A DNA stretch of 64,000 bases from HGM13010 sp934527315 (lineage in GTDB: Bacteria > Bacillota > Clostridia > Oscillospirales > Oscillospiraceae), in NCBI GenBank assembly GCA_934527315.1, contig CAKTAK010000003.1, positions 35,044 to 99,043 on the forward strand, read 5' to 3'. The position numbers were made by a program, and so were the translations under genes. Below, piece by piece: positions 45,518-53,856 of this stretch. How positions within the stretch are numbered: the first letter of the stretch is position 1; each line of letters opens with the position of its first letter. The notes below the pieces were generated by a model that was given only the letters and a program-made list of their open reading frames with translations, ran no database searches and was not told where the DNA came from.

Positions 45518-46036
45518 ATGAGCAATACGAAAAAAATGACCGTGTCCGGTCTGTGTCTGGCGCTGTGCCTGCTGCTGCCCTTTCTCACCGGTCAGATTCA
45601 GAAAATCGGAAATATGCTCTGCCCCATGCATCTGCCGGTGCTGCTGTGCGGCATGATTTGCGGTTGGCCGTGGGGGCTGGCAGTGGGTGCCGTTGCGCCG
45701 CTGCTGCGGTCGGTGCTGTGGGGAATGCCGCCGATGTACGTGGCCATTGCCATGGCCTTTGAGCTGGCTGCTTACGGTCTGGTAACGGGATTGGTGTTCC
45801 CGCGGACCAAGCAGGATTTGAAAGGCATTTACATTGCATTGGTGGTTGCTATGGTAGCGGGCCGTCTGGTGTGGGGCGCTGTGCGATTTGTGATGGCGGG
45901 ATTGTCCGGCTCGGCTTTTCCCATGTCGGCATTCCTTTCCGGCGCGGTGCTGACCGCTTGGCCGGGCATCGTGCTGCAGCTGATTCTGGTTCCGGCCATT
46001 ATCCGGGCGCTGCAAAAAAGCGGACAACTGAAGTAA
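45518..46036 (+). CDS. ECF transporter S component
   Basis: 172 residues from ATG 45518, AGGAGAAATTGAG upstream. Six hydrophobic helices. The N-terminal Q-I-Q-K-I-G-N-M-L-C-P-M-H-L-P-V-L-L-C-G segment is common in ECF S components of the PF12822 class. It binds a vitamin or other micronutrient and works with a shared EcfA-A'-T module not seen here. The substrate is unknown. Confidence 0.85.
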   Translation: MSNTKKMTVSGLCLALCLLLPFLTGQIQKIGNMLCPMHLPVLLCGMICGWPWGLAVGAVAPLLRSVLWGMPPMYVAIAMAFELAAYGLVTGLVFPRTKQDLKGIYIALVVAMVAGRLVWGAVRFVMAGLSGSAFPMSAFLSGAVLTAWPGIVLQLILVPAIIRALQKSGQLK

Positions 46037-46082
46037 TCCTCCGATTTCCCACAAAAATGTGGAAAAGAACGAAATCGGAACA

Positions 46083-46124
46083 GAAAATCTCTCGGGAGTG
46101 TGCAAACATTCCCGGGAGATTTTC
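46083..46124. terminator. Bidirectional terminator between ECF S gene and brnQ
   Basis: Stem AAAATCTCTCGGGA / TCCCGGGAGATTTT with one mismatch. Confidence 0.82.
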
Positions 46125-46152
46125 ACATATTGCGGGCAAGCGGTGTGGGAAA

Positions 46153-47439
46153 TCATGCGGCGCCCTTGGTCCGGTGCCCGGAGAGCAGTCCAATCAAAAA
46201 TCCGCACACCGCGGGTAAAATCCAACCGAACCCCAAAGAGTATAGGGGAACGTGATTCAAAATCGGGTCCAAAAGGGTAATGCCGTATGCGTGGGGCAGT
46301 TCCAACAAGCCGTAGGCAATGGTGGCATAGATTGCCCCTTGATAGCAGCGGTCATTGGGGAGTATGGGTTCCAATAATCCCAACACCATGAGTACAAGGG
46401 CAATGGGATAGGTGAACGTAAACCAAGGGGCGGTGAGGACAACGATTTTATCCAGTCCGAAACTGGCCACAACGGTGGTGACTACGGGCACGGCAATCAC
46501 AAGAATCCGGTAGGGCAGCCGCCCGTGGGTGAGGGTTTCAAAGAAATCCGCCACGGCAGCCACCTGCCCGATGGCTGTGGTCAGGCAAGCCAGCAGCACG
46601 GAAATGCACAAACCGTAAACGGCAAGCTGTCCGCCGCTCATACGAACGATGGTCAGCAGCAGATTGGCATTGCCGATGGTATTCGGGGCGTATTGGCTGC
46701 TGACGCAGGCACCCATATACAGCAGTCCGATGTAAATCACCATCAGGCACAGCGCAGCCACTAACCCCGCCCCCAAATTGACTTGCCGCAATTGGTGCCC
46801 CTCATAGCCTTTGCTGCGAATGGCATCAAAAAAGACGGTGACCATGAGAAACGTCACCAACACATCACCGGTGTTGTAGCCGCCCAGAAAGCTGTGGAGA
46901 AAGGGGCGGTCTACCGTGGGGGCGGCGGGGGTGCCTATGGGACGAAGTACACCTTTTATCACCAACGCAAAGAGAATGACCGTCATCACGGGAGTCAGCA
47001 GCTTGCTGACCTTGTCCAGCGCGGAGCCCCGTTCTTTGGCAAACAGATAGGTTACGATGAAATACCCGATGACAAAAGGCAGATAGGGGGCATTGGGCCA
47101 AATGCCCTGCAACCCCATTTCGATGCCCACCGCCGCTGTGCGGGGAATGGTAACGCAGCAGCAGAGCACAATAATGATGCCGATGAAGAAATTGAAAAAA
47201 TTCGGGTGAATGTGCCGGGAAATCTGCTGCACGGACCCGCGGCGGCCCAAAATCACCAGAGCCAGAATGGGCAGACCGATGGCAGAGGCAGCCATACCCA
47301 CCGCTCCGGCGGGCCAAGCCGTGCCGGATTCCAGACCCAGCATCGGCGGGAAAATCAGATTACCGGCGCCGAAGTAGGTGGCGAACACCGCCAGACCTAT
47401 CAAAAGAATGTCGCTGAATTTAAGCTTTTTCGGTTCCAT
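46153..47439 (-). CDS. brnQ: Branched-chain amino acid carrier BrnQ
   Basis: 428 residues, about 12 membrane helices. N-terminal FATYFGAGNLIFPPMLG, the PRTAAVG segment and VTVFFDAIRSKGY are family hallmarks. It is a Na+- or H+-coupled symporter of leucine, isoleucine and valine (LIVCS family). Single gene, convergent with the ECF S gene. Confidence 0.95.
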   Translation of the reverse strand: MEPKKLKFSDILLIGLAVFATYFGAGNLIFPPMLGLESGTAWPAGAVGMAASAIGLPILALVILGRRGSVQQISRHIHPNFFNFFIGIIIVLCCCVTIPRTAAVGIEMGLQGIWPNAPYLPFVIGYFIVTYLFAKERGSALDKVSKLLTPVMTVILFALVIKGVLRPIGTPAAPTVDRPFLHSFLGGYNTGDVLVTFLMVTVFFDAIRSKGYEGHQLRQVNLGAGLVAALCLMVIYIGLLYMGACVSSQYAPNTIGNANLLLTIVRMSGGQLAVYGLCISVLLACLTTAIGQVAAVADFFETLTHGRLPYRILVIAVPVVTTVVASFGLDKIVVLTAPWFTFTYPIALVLMVLGLLEPILPNDRCYQGAIYATIAYGLLELPHAYGITLLDPILNHVPLYSLGFGWILPAVCGFLIGLLSGHRTKGAA

Positions 47440-47530
47440 GAGCCGCTCCCTTTCCGTGGAAAACTTTTTTTGTAGTATGCCTGTTTCCTACAGAAAGTAT
47501 GTATCCCCGGAAAACCAAACACTCTCTTGC

Positions 47531-47560
47531 ACCGGACAAAACTGTCCGGCTCTTTTTCTT
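47531..47560 (+). terminator. Terminator-like hairpin upstream of the lysis cassette
   Basis: CCGGACA / TGTCCGG with AAAC loop followed by TCTTTTTCTTTTT. It points into the cassette although no plus-strand gene precedes it. Confidence 0.65.
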
Positions 47561-47658
47561 TTTCTGACCGATTCCGTACAAAAAAAGAAACCGTGGAGCC
47601 CATAGTTGAGGAGGACACGCCGCGGGGTTCTCGCTCATACAATGAAACGGGGGAGATT

Positions 47659-47901
47659 ATGCGGTCTTTGACACGGAAATTATTTTTGACCACGCAGCTG
47701 GCGGCGCTGGTATGGGTGACAATCAGCTATGTGATTGCGCTGTATGCCACGGTAAAACTGGGGCAGGCGTTCCCGGTGACGGAGCTGAGTGAGCAGGCCA
47801 TTACCACCATTCTGGGCGTGAACGTGCTGAAAGTGGTGGAGAACATTTTTGAACACAATGACGGCCCGATTTTCGGGCACAGCAGGGAGGAATCGGAATG
47901 A
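47659..47901 (+). CDS. Small phage-type membrane protein, first gene of the lysis cassette
   Basis: 80 residues, GGGGGAGATT before the ATG. One strong membrane helix (about 13-34) and a second amphipathic segment around V-L-K-V-V-E-N-I-F. Overlaps the next gene (ATGA). Small proteins of this type precede holin and amidase genes in Clostridia phages. The role is inferred from context. Confidence 0.5.
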   Translation: MRSLTRKLFLTTQLAALVWVTISYVIALYATVKLGQAFPVTELSEQAITTILGVNVLKVVENIFEHNDGPIFGHSREESE

Positions 47902-48116
47902 GAGAACTGTTTTGGAAACGGCTGGGCAATCTGCTGTCGGTGAAATCCATTGTCACCGTGGTGCTCACGGCGGTTTTCGCCGTGATGGCGCTGCGGGAGA
48001 GCATCAGTCAGGATTTCATGACCATCTATGCAGTGATTATTGCGTTTTATTTCGGCACACAGAGCCAGAAAATGCAATCGGTGCTGGATCAGGAGACGGA
48101 TCATGAGCAGCAGTAA
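47898..48116 (+). CDS. Putative holin
   Basis: 72 residues with two membrane helices (about 15-32 and 40-53) joined by a short turn. The VKSIVTVVLTAVFAVMAL segment and F-Y-F-G-T-Q-S-Q-K are typical of small proteins next to amidases in Clostridia phages. It would make membrane holes for release of the amidase. It overlaps the amidase gene by 14 bases. Confidence 0.65.
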   Translation: MRELFWKRLGNLLSVKSIVTVVLTAVFAVMALRESISQDFMTIYAVIIAFYFGTQSQKMQSVLDQETDHEQQ

Positions 48117-48828
48117 ATTGGTCAGTTATACCCGGCTGAGCCCCAATTGCAGCAGCCGATTGGGTGCGGACATCGATACCATCACCATTCACTGCATGGC
48201 GGGGAATCTTACGGTGGAGGGCTGCGGCGCACTGTTTGCCCGGGCGGAGACCCAAGCCAGCAGCAATTACGGTATCGGCTCCGACGGACGCATTGCCTTG
48301 TATGTGCCGGAGGAGCAGCGGAGCTGGGCCACAAGCAGCAAAGAAAACGACTGCCGGGCGGTGACCATTGAGGTGGCCAACAACGGCGGAGCACCGGATT
48401 GGCCGGTGAGCGACAAAGCATATCAGGCGCTGATTGCACTGGTGACGGATATTTGCCGGCGGAACGGGATTCCCAAGCTGCTGTGGAAAGGAGACAAAGC
48501 CTTGGTCGGCAAGGTGTCTGAGCAGAATATGACGGTGCATCGGTGGTTTGCCAACAAGGCTTGCCCGGGGGAGTATCTTTATAGCCGGCACGGGGCAATC
48601 GCAGCGGCGGTGAATGCCCGGCTGCTGCCGGAAAATCCGAAAAAGGGGGAGAAGAACGTGCGGTATCAGACCATGGCGGAGATTCCCGATTATGCGCAGC
48701 CTGCGGTGAAACGGTTGATTGCAGCCGGCAAGCTGAACGGGAAAAGCGGAAAAAAAGACGCTCAGGGCTTTCCTACGGAGTTAGACCTGAGCGAAGACAT
48801 GATTCGATTGATTGTTATGCTGGGATAA
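48103..48828 (+). CDS. Phage-type N-acetylmuramoyl-L-alanine amidase (endolysin)
   Basis: 241 residues from ATG 48103; no signal peptide. Amidase_2/PGRP fold: first zinc His in TITIHCMAG, second His and the Cys ligand in VHRWFANKACPGEY. The C-terminal 60 residues (about 182-241) form a small domain with MAEIPDYAQPAVKRLIAAGKL and LDLSEDMIRLIVML, common in phage lysins of Clostridia. It cuts the sugar-peptide bond of peptidoglycan. Phage structural genes are 34 kb away. Confidence 0.9.
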   Translation: MSSSKLVSYTRLSPNCSSRLGADIDTITIHCMAGNLTVEGCGALFARAETQASSNYGIGSDGRIALYVPEEQRSWATSSKENDCRAVTIEVANNGGAPDWPVSDKAYQALIALVTDICRRNGIPKLLWKGDKALVGKVSEQNMTVHRWFANKACPGEYLYSRHGAIAAAVNARLLPENPKKGEKNVRYQTMAEIPDYAQPAVKRLIAAGKLNGKSGKKDAQGFPTELDLSEDMIRLIVMLG

Positions 48829-48835
48829 CGGCACA

Positions 48836-48864
48836 GGCGCGGCGAATTTCGCCGCGCCCTTTTT
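48836..48864 (+). terminator. Terminator after the lysis cassette
   Basis: Stem GGCGCGGCGA / TCGCCGCGCC then CTTTTT. Confidence 0.85.
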
Positions 48865-48937
48865 GATGTTTTCCTTCTTGAAAACCGAAAAGACGGTGGA
48901 AAACCGGGCAAAAGGGACGGAAAAGGGAAATTCCCTC

Positions 48938-48966
48938 TTGCCAAACGGGAGGGATTGTGCTATAAA
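48938..48966 (+). promoter_or_regulatory. Promoter of the pheST leader
   Basis: TTGCCA, 17-base spacer ending TGC, TATAAA; about six bases before the T-box leader. Confidence 0.72.
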
Positions 48967-48972
48967 AAAGAA

Positions 48973-49207
48973 GATATTGCAAAAGCTGTGATCGGGAAAA
49001 TAGCGGAAAAATTACCGTACCAGAGAAAAAACGCCATCGGCTGAAAGCGTTTTGCGGTGGATATCTGCTTGGTTCGCCCGTGAGTTCCGGCCAATCCCCG
49101 GCGGTGCCGTCCGTTATCCGGCGTGAAGTGCGGCCGAATGGCCGAATGTGGGTGGTACCGCGGAGTAGTATGCTTTCGTCCCTGTGTGGACGGGGGCTTT
49201 TTTTATT
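48973..49207 (+). promoter_or_regulatory. T-box riboswitch (Phe) with terminator
   Basis: The T-box sequence GGTGGTACCGCGG is at 49151-49163, preceded by AATGTG. Stem I contains the AGAGA motif (49023-49027), the distal loop GGCTGAAAGC (49039-49048) and a specifier triplet TTC (Phe) at 49073-49075 followed by GCCCGTGAG. A terminator (stem CGTCC / GGACG and run of seven T) lies at 49172-49206. Uncharged tRNA-Phe should prevent termination and raise pheST. Confidence 0.93.
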
Positions 49208-49259
49208 GCCCGGAACCGCCGATTCTCTGAGAAACAACCGAAAAAGGAGCGAGAATATC

Positions 49260-50285
49260 ATGAAAAAACTCTTGGAAGATCTGAGAGAGAAAGCAATGGA
49301 CGAGCTGAACCGCGCGGAAGACGCTGCGGCGCTGGAATCCATTCGCGTAAAATATCTGGGCAAAAAGGGTGAGCTGACCGCCATTCTGAAACAGATGGGT
49401 AAGCTCAGCGCTGAGGAGCGTCCCGTTATGGGCCAGCTGGCCAATGACGTGCGCAGCGAGATGGAGCATCAGCTGGACGAGAAAAAGCAGGAAATCGCAG
49501 CAAAAATGCTGGATTTGAAACTGAAACATGAGGCAGTGGACGTGACCATGCCCGGCAAGGAGCAGAAAATCGGCCACAAGCACCCCATGTATCTGGCTTT
49601 GGACGAAATCAAGGACATTTTCGTGGGCATGGGCTTTACCGTTCTGGACGGACCGGAAGTGGAGCTGGCAACGCTGAACTTTGACCGTCTGAACGCAGAA
49701 GAGGGCCACCCCTCCCGTGACTGGTCCGACACCTTCTATTTTGACGAGGACAGCCGGGTGATGCTCCGCAGCCAGACCAGCCCCATGCAGGTCCGGGCAA
49801 TGGACACCATGGAGTTGCCCATCCGCATCATCGCTCCCGGCCGCGTGTACCGGAAGGACGAAGTGGACGCAACCCATTCTCCCATGTTCCATCAGGTAGA
49901 GGGCATGGTCATCGATAAGAACGTGACCATGGCAGACCTGAAGGGAACTCTGAACACCGTGATGGAGCGGATGTACGGTCCCGGCACCGTGACCCGGTTC
50001 CGTCCCCACCACTTCCCCTTCACCGAACCCAGCTGCGAAATGGACGTACAGTGCCACAAGTGCGGCGGCGTTGGCTGCCCCACCTGCAAGGGCGAGGGCT
50101 GGATTGAGGTGCTGGGCGCCGGTATGATTCACCCCAACGTGCTGCGCATGGCGGGCATTGACCCCGAGGTGTACAGCGGCTGGGCCTTTGGCATGGGTCT
50201 GGAGCGTCTGGCAATGCGCCGATTCAAAATTGCGGACCTGCGTCTGATTTTCGAAAATGACGTGCGGTTCCTGGAGCAGTTCTAA
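49260..50285 (+). CDS. pheS: Phenylalanyl-tRNA synthetase alpha subunit
   Basis: 341 residues from ATG 49260 (GGAGCGAGAATATC upstream). N-terminal coiled coil, class II motifs 1-3 (G-F-T-V-L-D-G-P-E-V-E; RVYRKDEVDATHSPMFHQ; GWAFGMGLERLAMRRF). It carries CHKCGGVGCPTCKGEGW, a four-Cys zinc-knuckle-like insertion replacing the usual C-x-C-x-G-x-G-C segment, also seen in related Firmicutes. It works with PheT. Confidence 0.97.
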   Translation: MKKLLEDLREKAMDELNRAEDAAALESIRVKYLGKKGELTAILKQMGKLSAEERPVMGQLANDVRSEMEHQLDEKKQEIAAKMLDLKLKHEAVDVTMPGKEQKIGHKHPMYLALDEIKDIFVGMGFTVLDGPEVELATLNFDRLNAEEGHPSRDWSDTFYFDEDSRVMLRSQTSPMQVRAMDTMELPIRIIAPGRVYRKDEVDATHSPMFHQVEGMVIDKNVTMADLKGTLNTVMERMYGPGTVTRFRPHHFPFTEPSCEMDVQCHKCGGVGCPTCKGEGWIEVLGAGMIHPNVLRMAGIDPEVYSGWAFGMGLERLAMRRFKIADLRLIFENDVRFLEQF

Positions 50286-50302
50286 GGGAGGAGCGGAAAA
50301 CT
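50282..50302 (+). other. Short pheS-pheT spacer with ribosome binding site
   Basis: GGGAGGAGCGG lies ten bases before the pheT start; coupled translation is likely. Confidence 0.6.
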
Positions 50303-52993
50303 ATGAACCTGAGCAGAAAATGGTTGAATGAATTTGTAACAGTTGATGCCGGTGACCGGGAGTTTGCCGAGGCAATGACCCTGTCCGGCTCTAAAGTGGA
50401 AATTACGGAAGATTTGGGCGCTGAAATCAGCAACGTGGTTGTGGGCAAGCTGTTGTCCATGGAACGTCACCCGGATTCCGATCATATGTGGGTTTGCCAG
50501 GTGGACGTGGGTGCCGAAGAGACGGTGCAGATTGTCACCGGTGCATGGAACATTCACCCCGGCGATCTGTTCCCTGTGGCGCTGCATAAATCCACCCTGC
50601 CCGGCGGCAAGAAAATCGAAAAGGGCAAGCTGCGGGGCGTAGTGTCCAACGGCATGTTCTGCGGCTTGAGCGAGCTGGGTCTGGACGAGAGGGATTTCCC
50701 CTACGCAGCCGTGATTCCTGCTGCGCTGCTGAATGATTATCACCCTCTGGACAAAGAGAAACCCTCCATTCCGGCGGATATTCAGCCCGGCGACAAGGTG
50801 TTCGGCACGGTTTTTTGCGGCAAGGTGCTGGACGTGGAAACCGTGGCTTACGGCATTTACGATGTGAAACTCAATGTGGGCGGCGCCGAAGTGGGCATTT
50901 CTTCCCGCTGCCGGAACCTGCATGCCGGGGATTTGGTGGCATACAACACCAAAACCGAGAGCATCTGCACCTTGGCAGATCTCCATGCACAGCAGGCAGA
51001 ATTCCCCCACTGCATTGAAGACGGCATTTTCGTTCTGAACGAGGAAGGTCTCACCGTGGGCGAGGACATCAAGCCCGTGATTGGCATGGACGACCACGTG
51101 GTAGAGTTTGAAATCACCCCCAACCGCCCCGACTGCCTGTCCGTCATCGGTCTGGCTCGTGAGGCAGCAGCTACGTTCCGGCAGGAACTGCGTCTGCACA
51201 CGCCCGAGGTCAAAGGCGGCGCTGCGGGCACGTTGACGGAACTGCTCCATGTGGAAACGCCCGCAGCCGACCTGTGCCCCCGCTACACCGCCCGTATGGT
51301 GCGGAATGTAAAAATTGCACCCTCTCCCAAGTGGATGCGGGAGCGTCTGCGGGCAATGGGTGTGCGCCCCATCAACAACATTGTGGACATTACCAACTAT
51401 GTGATGCTGGAGTATGGTCAGCCCATGCATGCCTTTGACTATCGCTACGTGCAGGGCGGAAAAATCATTGTCCGCCGGGCAGAAGAGGGCGAGCAGCTGA
51501 CCACGCTGGACGGCAAAGAACATACCCTGACCCGGAATCATCTGGTGATTGCCGACGATACCCGGGCTGTGGGTCTGGCCGGTATTATGGGCGGTCTGAA
51601 CAGCGAAATCGTGGAGGACACCGTGGACGTGGTGTTCGAATCCGCAAACTTTGACGGTACCTGCATCCGGAAAGGCGCTTTGGCACTGGGTATGCGTACC
51701 GAGGCCTCTGCAAAATTCGAAAAGGGTCTGGACCCGCTGAACACCCTGCCTGCTGTGGAGCGCGCCTGCGAGCTGGTGGAGCTGCTGGGTGCCGGCGAAG
51801 TGGTGGACGGCGTCATTGACATCGTGAACCACAGCTATGAGCCCACGGTCATCACGTTGGAGCCGGACCGCATCAACGGTCTGCTGGGCACCGATGTGGA
51901 CAAGGACGAAATGGTTCGGATTCTGGAAAAGCTGGACTTCACCGTGGACGGCGACCGTGTAACGGTGCCCTCCTGGCGCGGCGATGTGAAGGAAATGGCC
52001 GATCTGGCAGAAGAGGTTGCCCGGTTCCACGGCTACAACCAGATTCCCTGCACACTGATGCGGGGTCAGACCACCCAGGGCGGTTATTCCAAAACGCAGC
52101 AGCTGGAGCAGCGCTTGGGTGCACTGTGCCGCGCCTGCGGTTATGATGAAATCATCACCTATTCTTTCATTTCTCCCACGTACTACGATAAAATCCGTTG
52201 GGCTGCCGATGATGCCCGCCGGGAGAGCTTTAAGATTCTGAACCCCTTGGGCGAGGATACTTCCATCATGCGCACCACCACGCTGCCGTCCATGCTGGAA
52301 ATTCTGACCCGGAACTGGAACTATCGGAACAAGAGCGCAAAGCTGTATGAACTGGGCCGCATTTATCTGCCCGGCGGGGAAGACGGCTTGGCAAAGGAGC
52401 CGAAGATTCTGTCCATGGGCGCTTACGGCGAGGATATGGATTTCTTTGCAATGAAGGGCGTCATTGAGGAGATTCTGGACGATATCCGCGCAGAGAACGT
52501 GCATTACGAAACCTGCAGCGACAATCCCTCTTATCATCCCGGCCGCTGCGCAACCGTGTGGGTGGGCGACACCTACGTGGGTGTGTTTGGTCAGATTCAC
52601 CCCCTGACTGCGGACAACTACGGTGTGGACGGCGAGCTGTACTGCGCGGAACTGTGCTTTGACGCACTGTTCGGTGCAATGGGCGCTGACCCCGAGTACG
52701 TGCCCCTGCCCAAGTTCCCCTCCATCAGCCGTGACATTGCTGTGGTCTGCGGAAAAGAAATCACCGTGGGCAAGCTGGAGGCTGCAATCCGCAAGGGCGC
52801 GAAGGGCTTGCTGAAAGAAGTGACGCTGTTCGACGTGTATGCCGGTCCCGGTGTACCGGATGGCAAGAAGAGCGTTGCATTCAATCTGATGCTCCGCGCC
52901 GATGACCGGTCTCTCACCGGTGAAGAGGCGGACGAAGACCTGCAGAGCATTCTGAAAACTTTGGAAACCGACTGCGGCGCCGTGCTGCGGTAA
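50303..52993 (+). CDS. pheT: Phenylalanyl-tRNA synthetase beta subunit with an extra N-terminal insertion
   Basis: 896 residues; usual PheT is about 800. Standard parts are present: N-terminal tRNA-binding fold (about 40-125), B3/B4 editing domain (around EITPNRPDCLSVIGLAREAAA), B5, core class II-like domain and the C-terminal anticodon-binding (FDX-ACB) domain ending GAVLR. Between GLSELGLDER and CIEDGIF (about residues 130-237) there is an extra segment of about 105 residues with GDKVFGTVFCGKVLDVET that resembles a second OB-like unit. Frame is intact. Confidence 0.95.
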   Translation: MNLSRKWLNEFVTVDAGDREFAEAMTLSGSKVEITEDLGAEISNVVVGKLLSMERHPDSDHMWVCQVDVGAEETVQIVTGAWNIHPGDLFPVALHKSTLPGGKKIEKGKLRGVVSNGMFCGLSELGLDERDFPYAAVIPAALLNDYHPLDKEKPSIPADIQPGDKVFGTVFCGKVLDVETVAYGIYDVKLNVGGAEVGISSRCRNLHAGDLVAYNTKTESICTLADLHAQQAEFPHCIEDGIFVLNEEGLTVGEDIKPVIGMDDHVVEFEITPNRPDCLSVIGLAREAAATFRQELRLHTPEVKGGAAGTLTELLHVETPAADLCPRYTARMVRNVKIAPSPKWMRERLRAMGVRPINNIVDITNYVMLEYGQPMHAFDYRYVQGGKIIVRRAEEGEQLTTLDGKEHTLTRNHLVIADDTRAVGLAGIMGGLNSEIVEDTVDVVFESANFDGTCIRKGALALGMRTEASAKFEKGLDPLNTLPAVERACELVELLGAGEVVDGVIDIVNHSYEPTVITLEPDRINGLLGTDVDKDEMVRILEKLDFTVDGDRVTVPSWRGDVKEMADLAEEVARFHGYNQIPCTLMRGQTTQGGYSKTQQLEQRLGALCRACGYDEIITYSFISPTYYDKIRWAADDARRESFKILNPLGEDTSIMRTTTLPSMLEILTRNWNYRNKSAKLYELGRIYLPGGEDGLAKEPKILSMGAYGEDMDFFAMKGVIEEILDDIRAENVHYETCSDNPSYHPGRCATVWVGDTYVGVFGQIHPLTADNYGVDGELYCAELCFDALFGAMGADPEYVPLPKFPSISRDIAVVCGKEITVGKLEAAIRKGAKGLLKEVTLFDVYAGPGVPDGKKSVAFNLMLRADDRSLTGEEADEDLQSILKTLETDCGAVLR

Positions 52994-53007
52994 TCTCAAA
53001 TTCACCC

Positions 53008-53043
53008 GGCGGCATAGAATTCCCTGTGGAGTTCTGTGCCGCC
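53008..53043 (+). terminator. Hairpin between pheT and the DUF4230 gene
   Basis: 16-bp imperfect stem (53008-53023 with 53028-53043, CTGT loop). No T-run of note, so it may be an RNA-processing or attenuation site. Confidence 0.4.
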
Positions 53044-53065
53044 CTGCAATTTTGGAGGAAACAAG

Positions 53066-53635
53066 ATGGTATCGAAACTCAAAACAGCGCTGATTTGCGT
53101 ACTGACCTGCGCGGTTCTGGTGTGCGGCGGGGTCATTGTTTATCAGCAGCGGCAGAACCAAAAACCGGAAATCACGGACACGATGATTGCGGAAAAGGTG
53201 GAAGAGGCAGGCGAGCTCACCACCGCCCGGCTGACCTACAACGGAATTCTTCATTATGAGGATGGGTCCATTCCGTTTCTCACCCGGAAAGCCTTCTTCA
53301 TGGTCTATCGGGCAGAAGTGACCGCCGCTGTGGATTTGGCAGGGGTAAAGGTGGCTCAAAATGGGCAAACGGTGATTTTGACCTTCCCGGAGGAAACATT
53401 GGACATTCAGATTGCACCGGATTCCATTGAGTTTTACGATGAGCATGCGGCGCTGTTCAACTGGAGTGGGAAAGATGATGCGGTGGACGCCATACAAGCC
53501 GCCAAAGCAGATGTGGAGGAAAAGGCAAATCTGGAGCTGCTGCGGGAAACCGCCCGGAATCAGACGGAGCACCTGCTCAACAACCTGCTGCAAGATTTCA
53601 TCGGGGATCGAACCCTGCAAATTCAATATCGCTGA
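53066..53635 (+). CDS. DUF4230 family membrane-anchored protein
   Basis: 189 residues from ATG 53066 (GGAGGAAACAAG upstream). One N-terminal membrane helix (about 5-24), then a domain with VEEAGELTTARLTYNG and FFMVYRAEVTAAVDL, matching DUF4230. C-terminus helical with L-R-E-T-A-R-N. Function unknown; likely outside the membrane. Possibly part of the pheST transcript. Confidence 0.85.
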   Translation: MVSKLKTALICVLTCAVLVCGGVIVYQQRQNQKPEITDTMIAEKVEEAGELTTARLTYNGILHYEDGSIPFLTRKAFFMVYRAEVTAAVDLAGVKVAQNGQTVILTFPEETLDIQIAPDSIEFYDEHAALFNWSGKDDAVDAIQAAKADVEEKANLELLRETARNQTEHLLNNLLQDFIGDRTLQIQYR

Positions 53636-53639
53636 AAGG

Positions 53640-53670
53640 AAACTCCCCGGCTGCGGTCGGGGAGTTTTTG
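53640..53670 (+). terminator. Terminator after the DUF4230 gene
   Basis: Stem AAACTCCCCG / CGGGGAGTTT with TTTTT. Confidence 0.9.
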
Positions 53671-53682
53671 CGGATTTACCAC

Positions 53683-53711
53683 TTGACAAGGGGAGAGAGT
53701 TTTGCTAAACT
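53683..53711 (+). promoter_or_regulatory. Promoter of the SLH surface protein gene
   Basis: Consensus TTGACA, 17-base spacer ending TGC, TAAACT. Confidence 0.75.
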
Positions 53712-53712
53712 G

Positions 53713-53856
53713 ACAAGGCTGTTAGAAATCACTAACAGAAAACGCTCTGCGGAAACGCAGATTTCTTTTTGAAATGATGTTAGGCTAAGCTAACATAAAT
53801 GGACATGAGCAACGGCGGCTGCAAGCTGCCGAATCATCGAGAACTGGAGGAATAGC
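53713..53856 (+). ncRNA. Structured 5' leader, candidate cis-regulatory RNA
   Basis: About 145 nt between promoter and start. Four stems are visible: CTGTTAG / CTAACAG (53719-53738), TCTGCG-GAAA-CGCAGA (53745-53760), TGTTAG / CTAACA near 53780-53797 and GGCGGC / GCTGCC (53816-53832). ATGAT (53775) and ATCAT (53835) could enclose the last two in a three-way junction. It does not match the core of any riboswitch I know. The RBS is CTGGAGGAATAGC. Confidence 0.45.

Noticed and set aside
50282..53689. Minus-strand open frame of about 1,135 codons opposite pheT
   Set aside because: It is the mirror of the strong codon bias of pheT on the other strand; no ribosome binding site, no domain, and it ends across pheT and its neighbours.
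53713..53856. c-di-GMP-I (GEMM) riboswitch before the SLH gene
   Set aside because: A GAAA-capped stem and a late GC-rich stem are present, but the conserved GGACGCAAAGCC-like core is absent.
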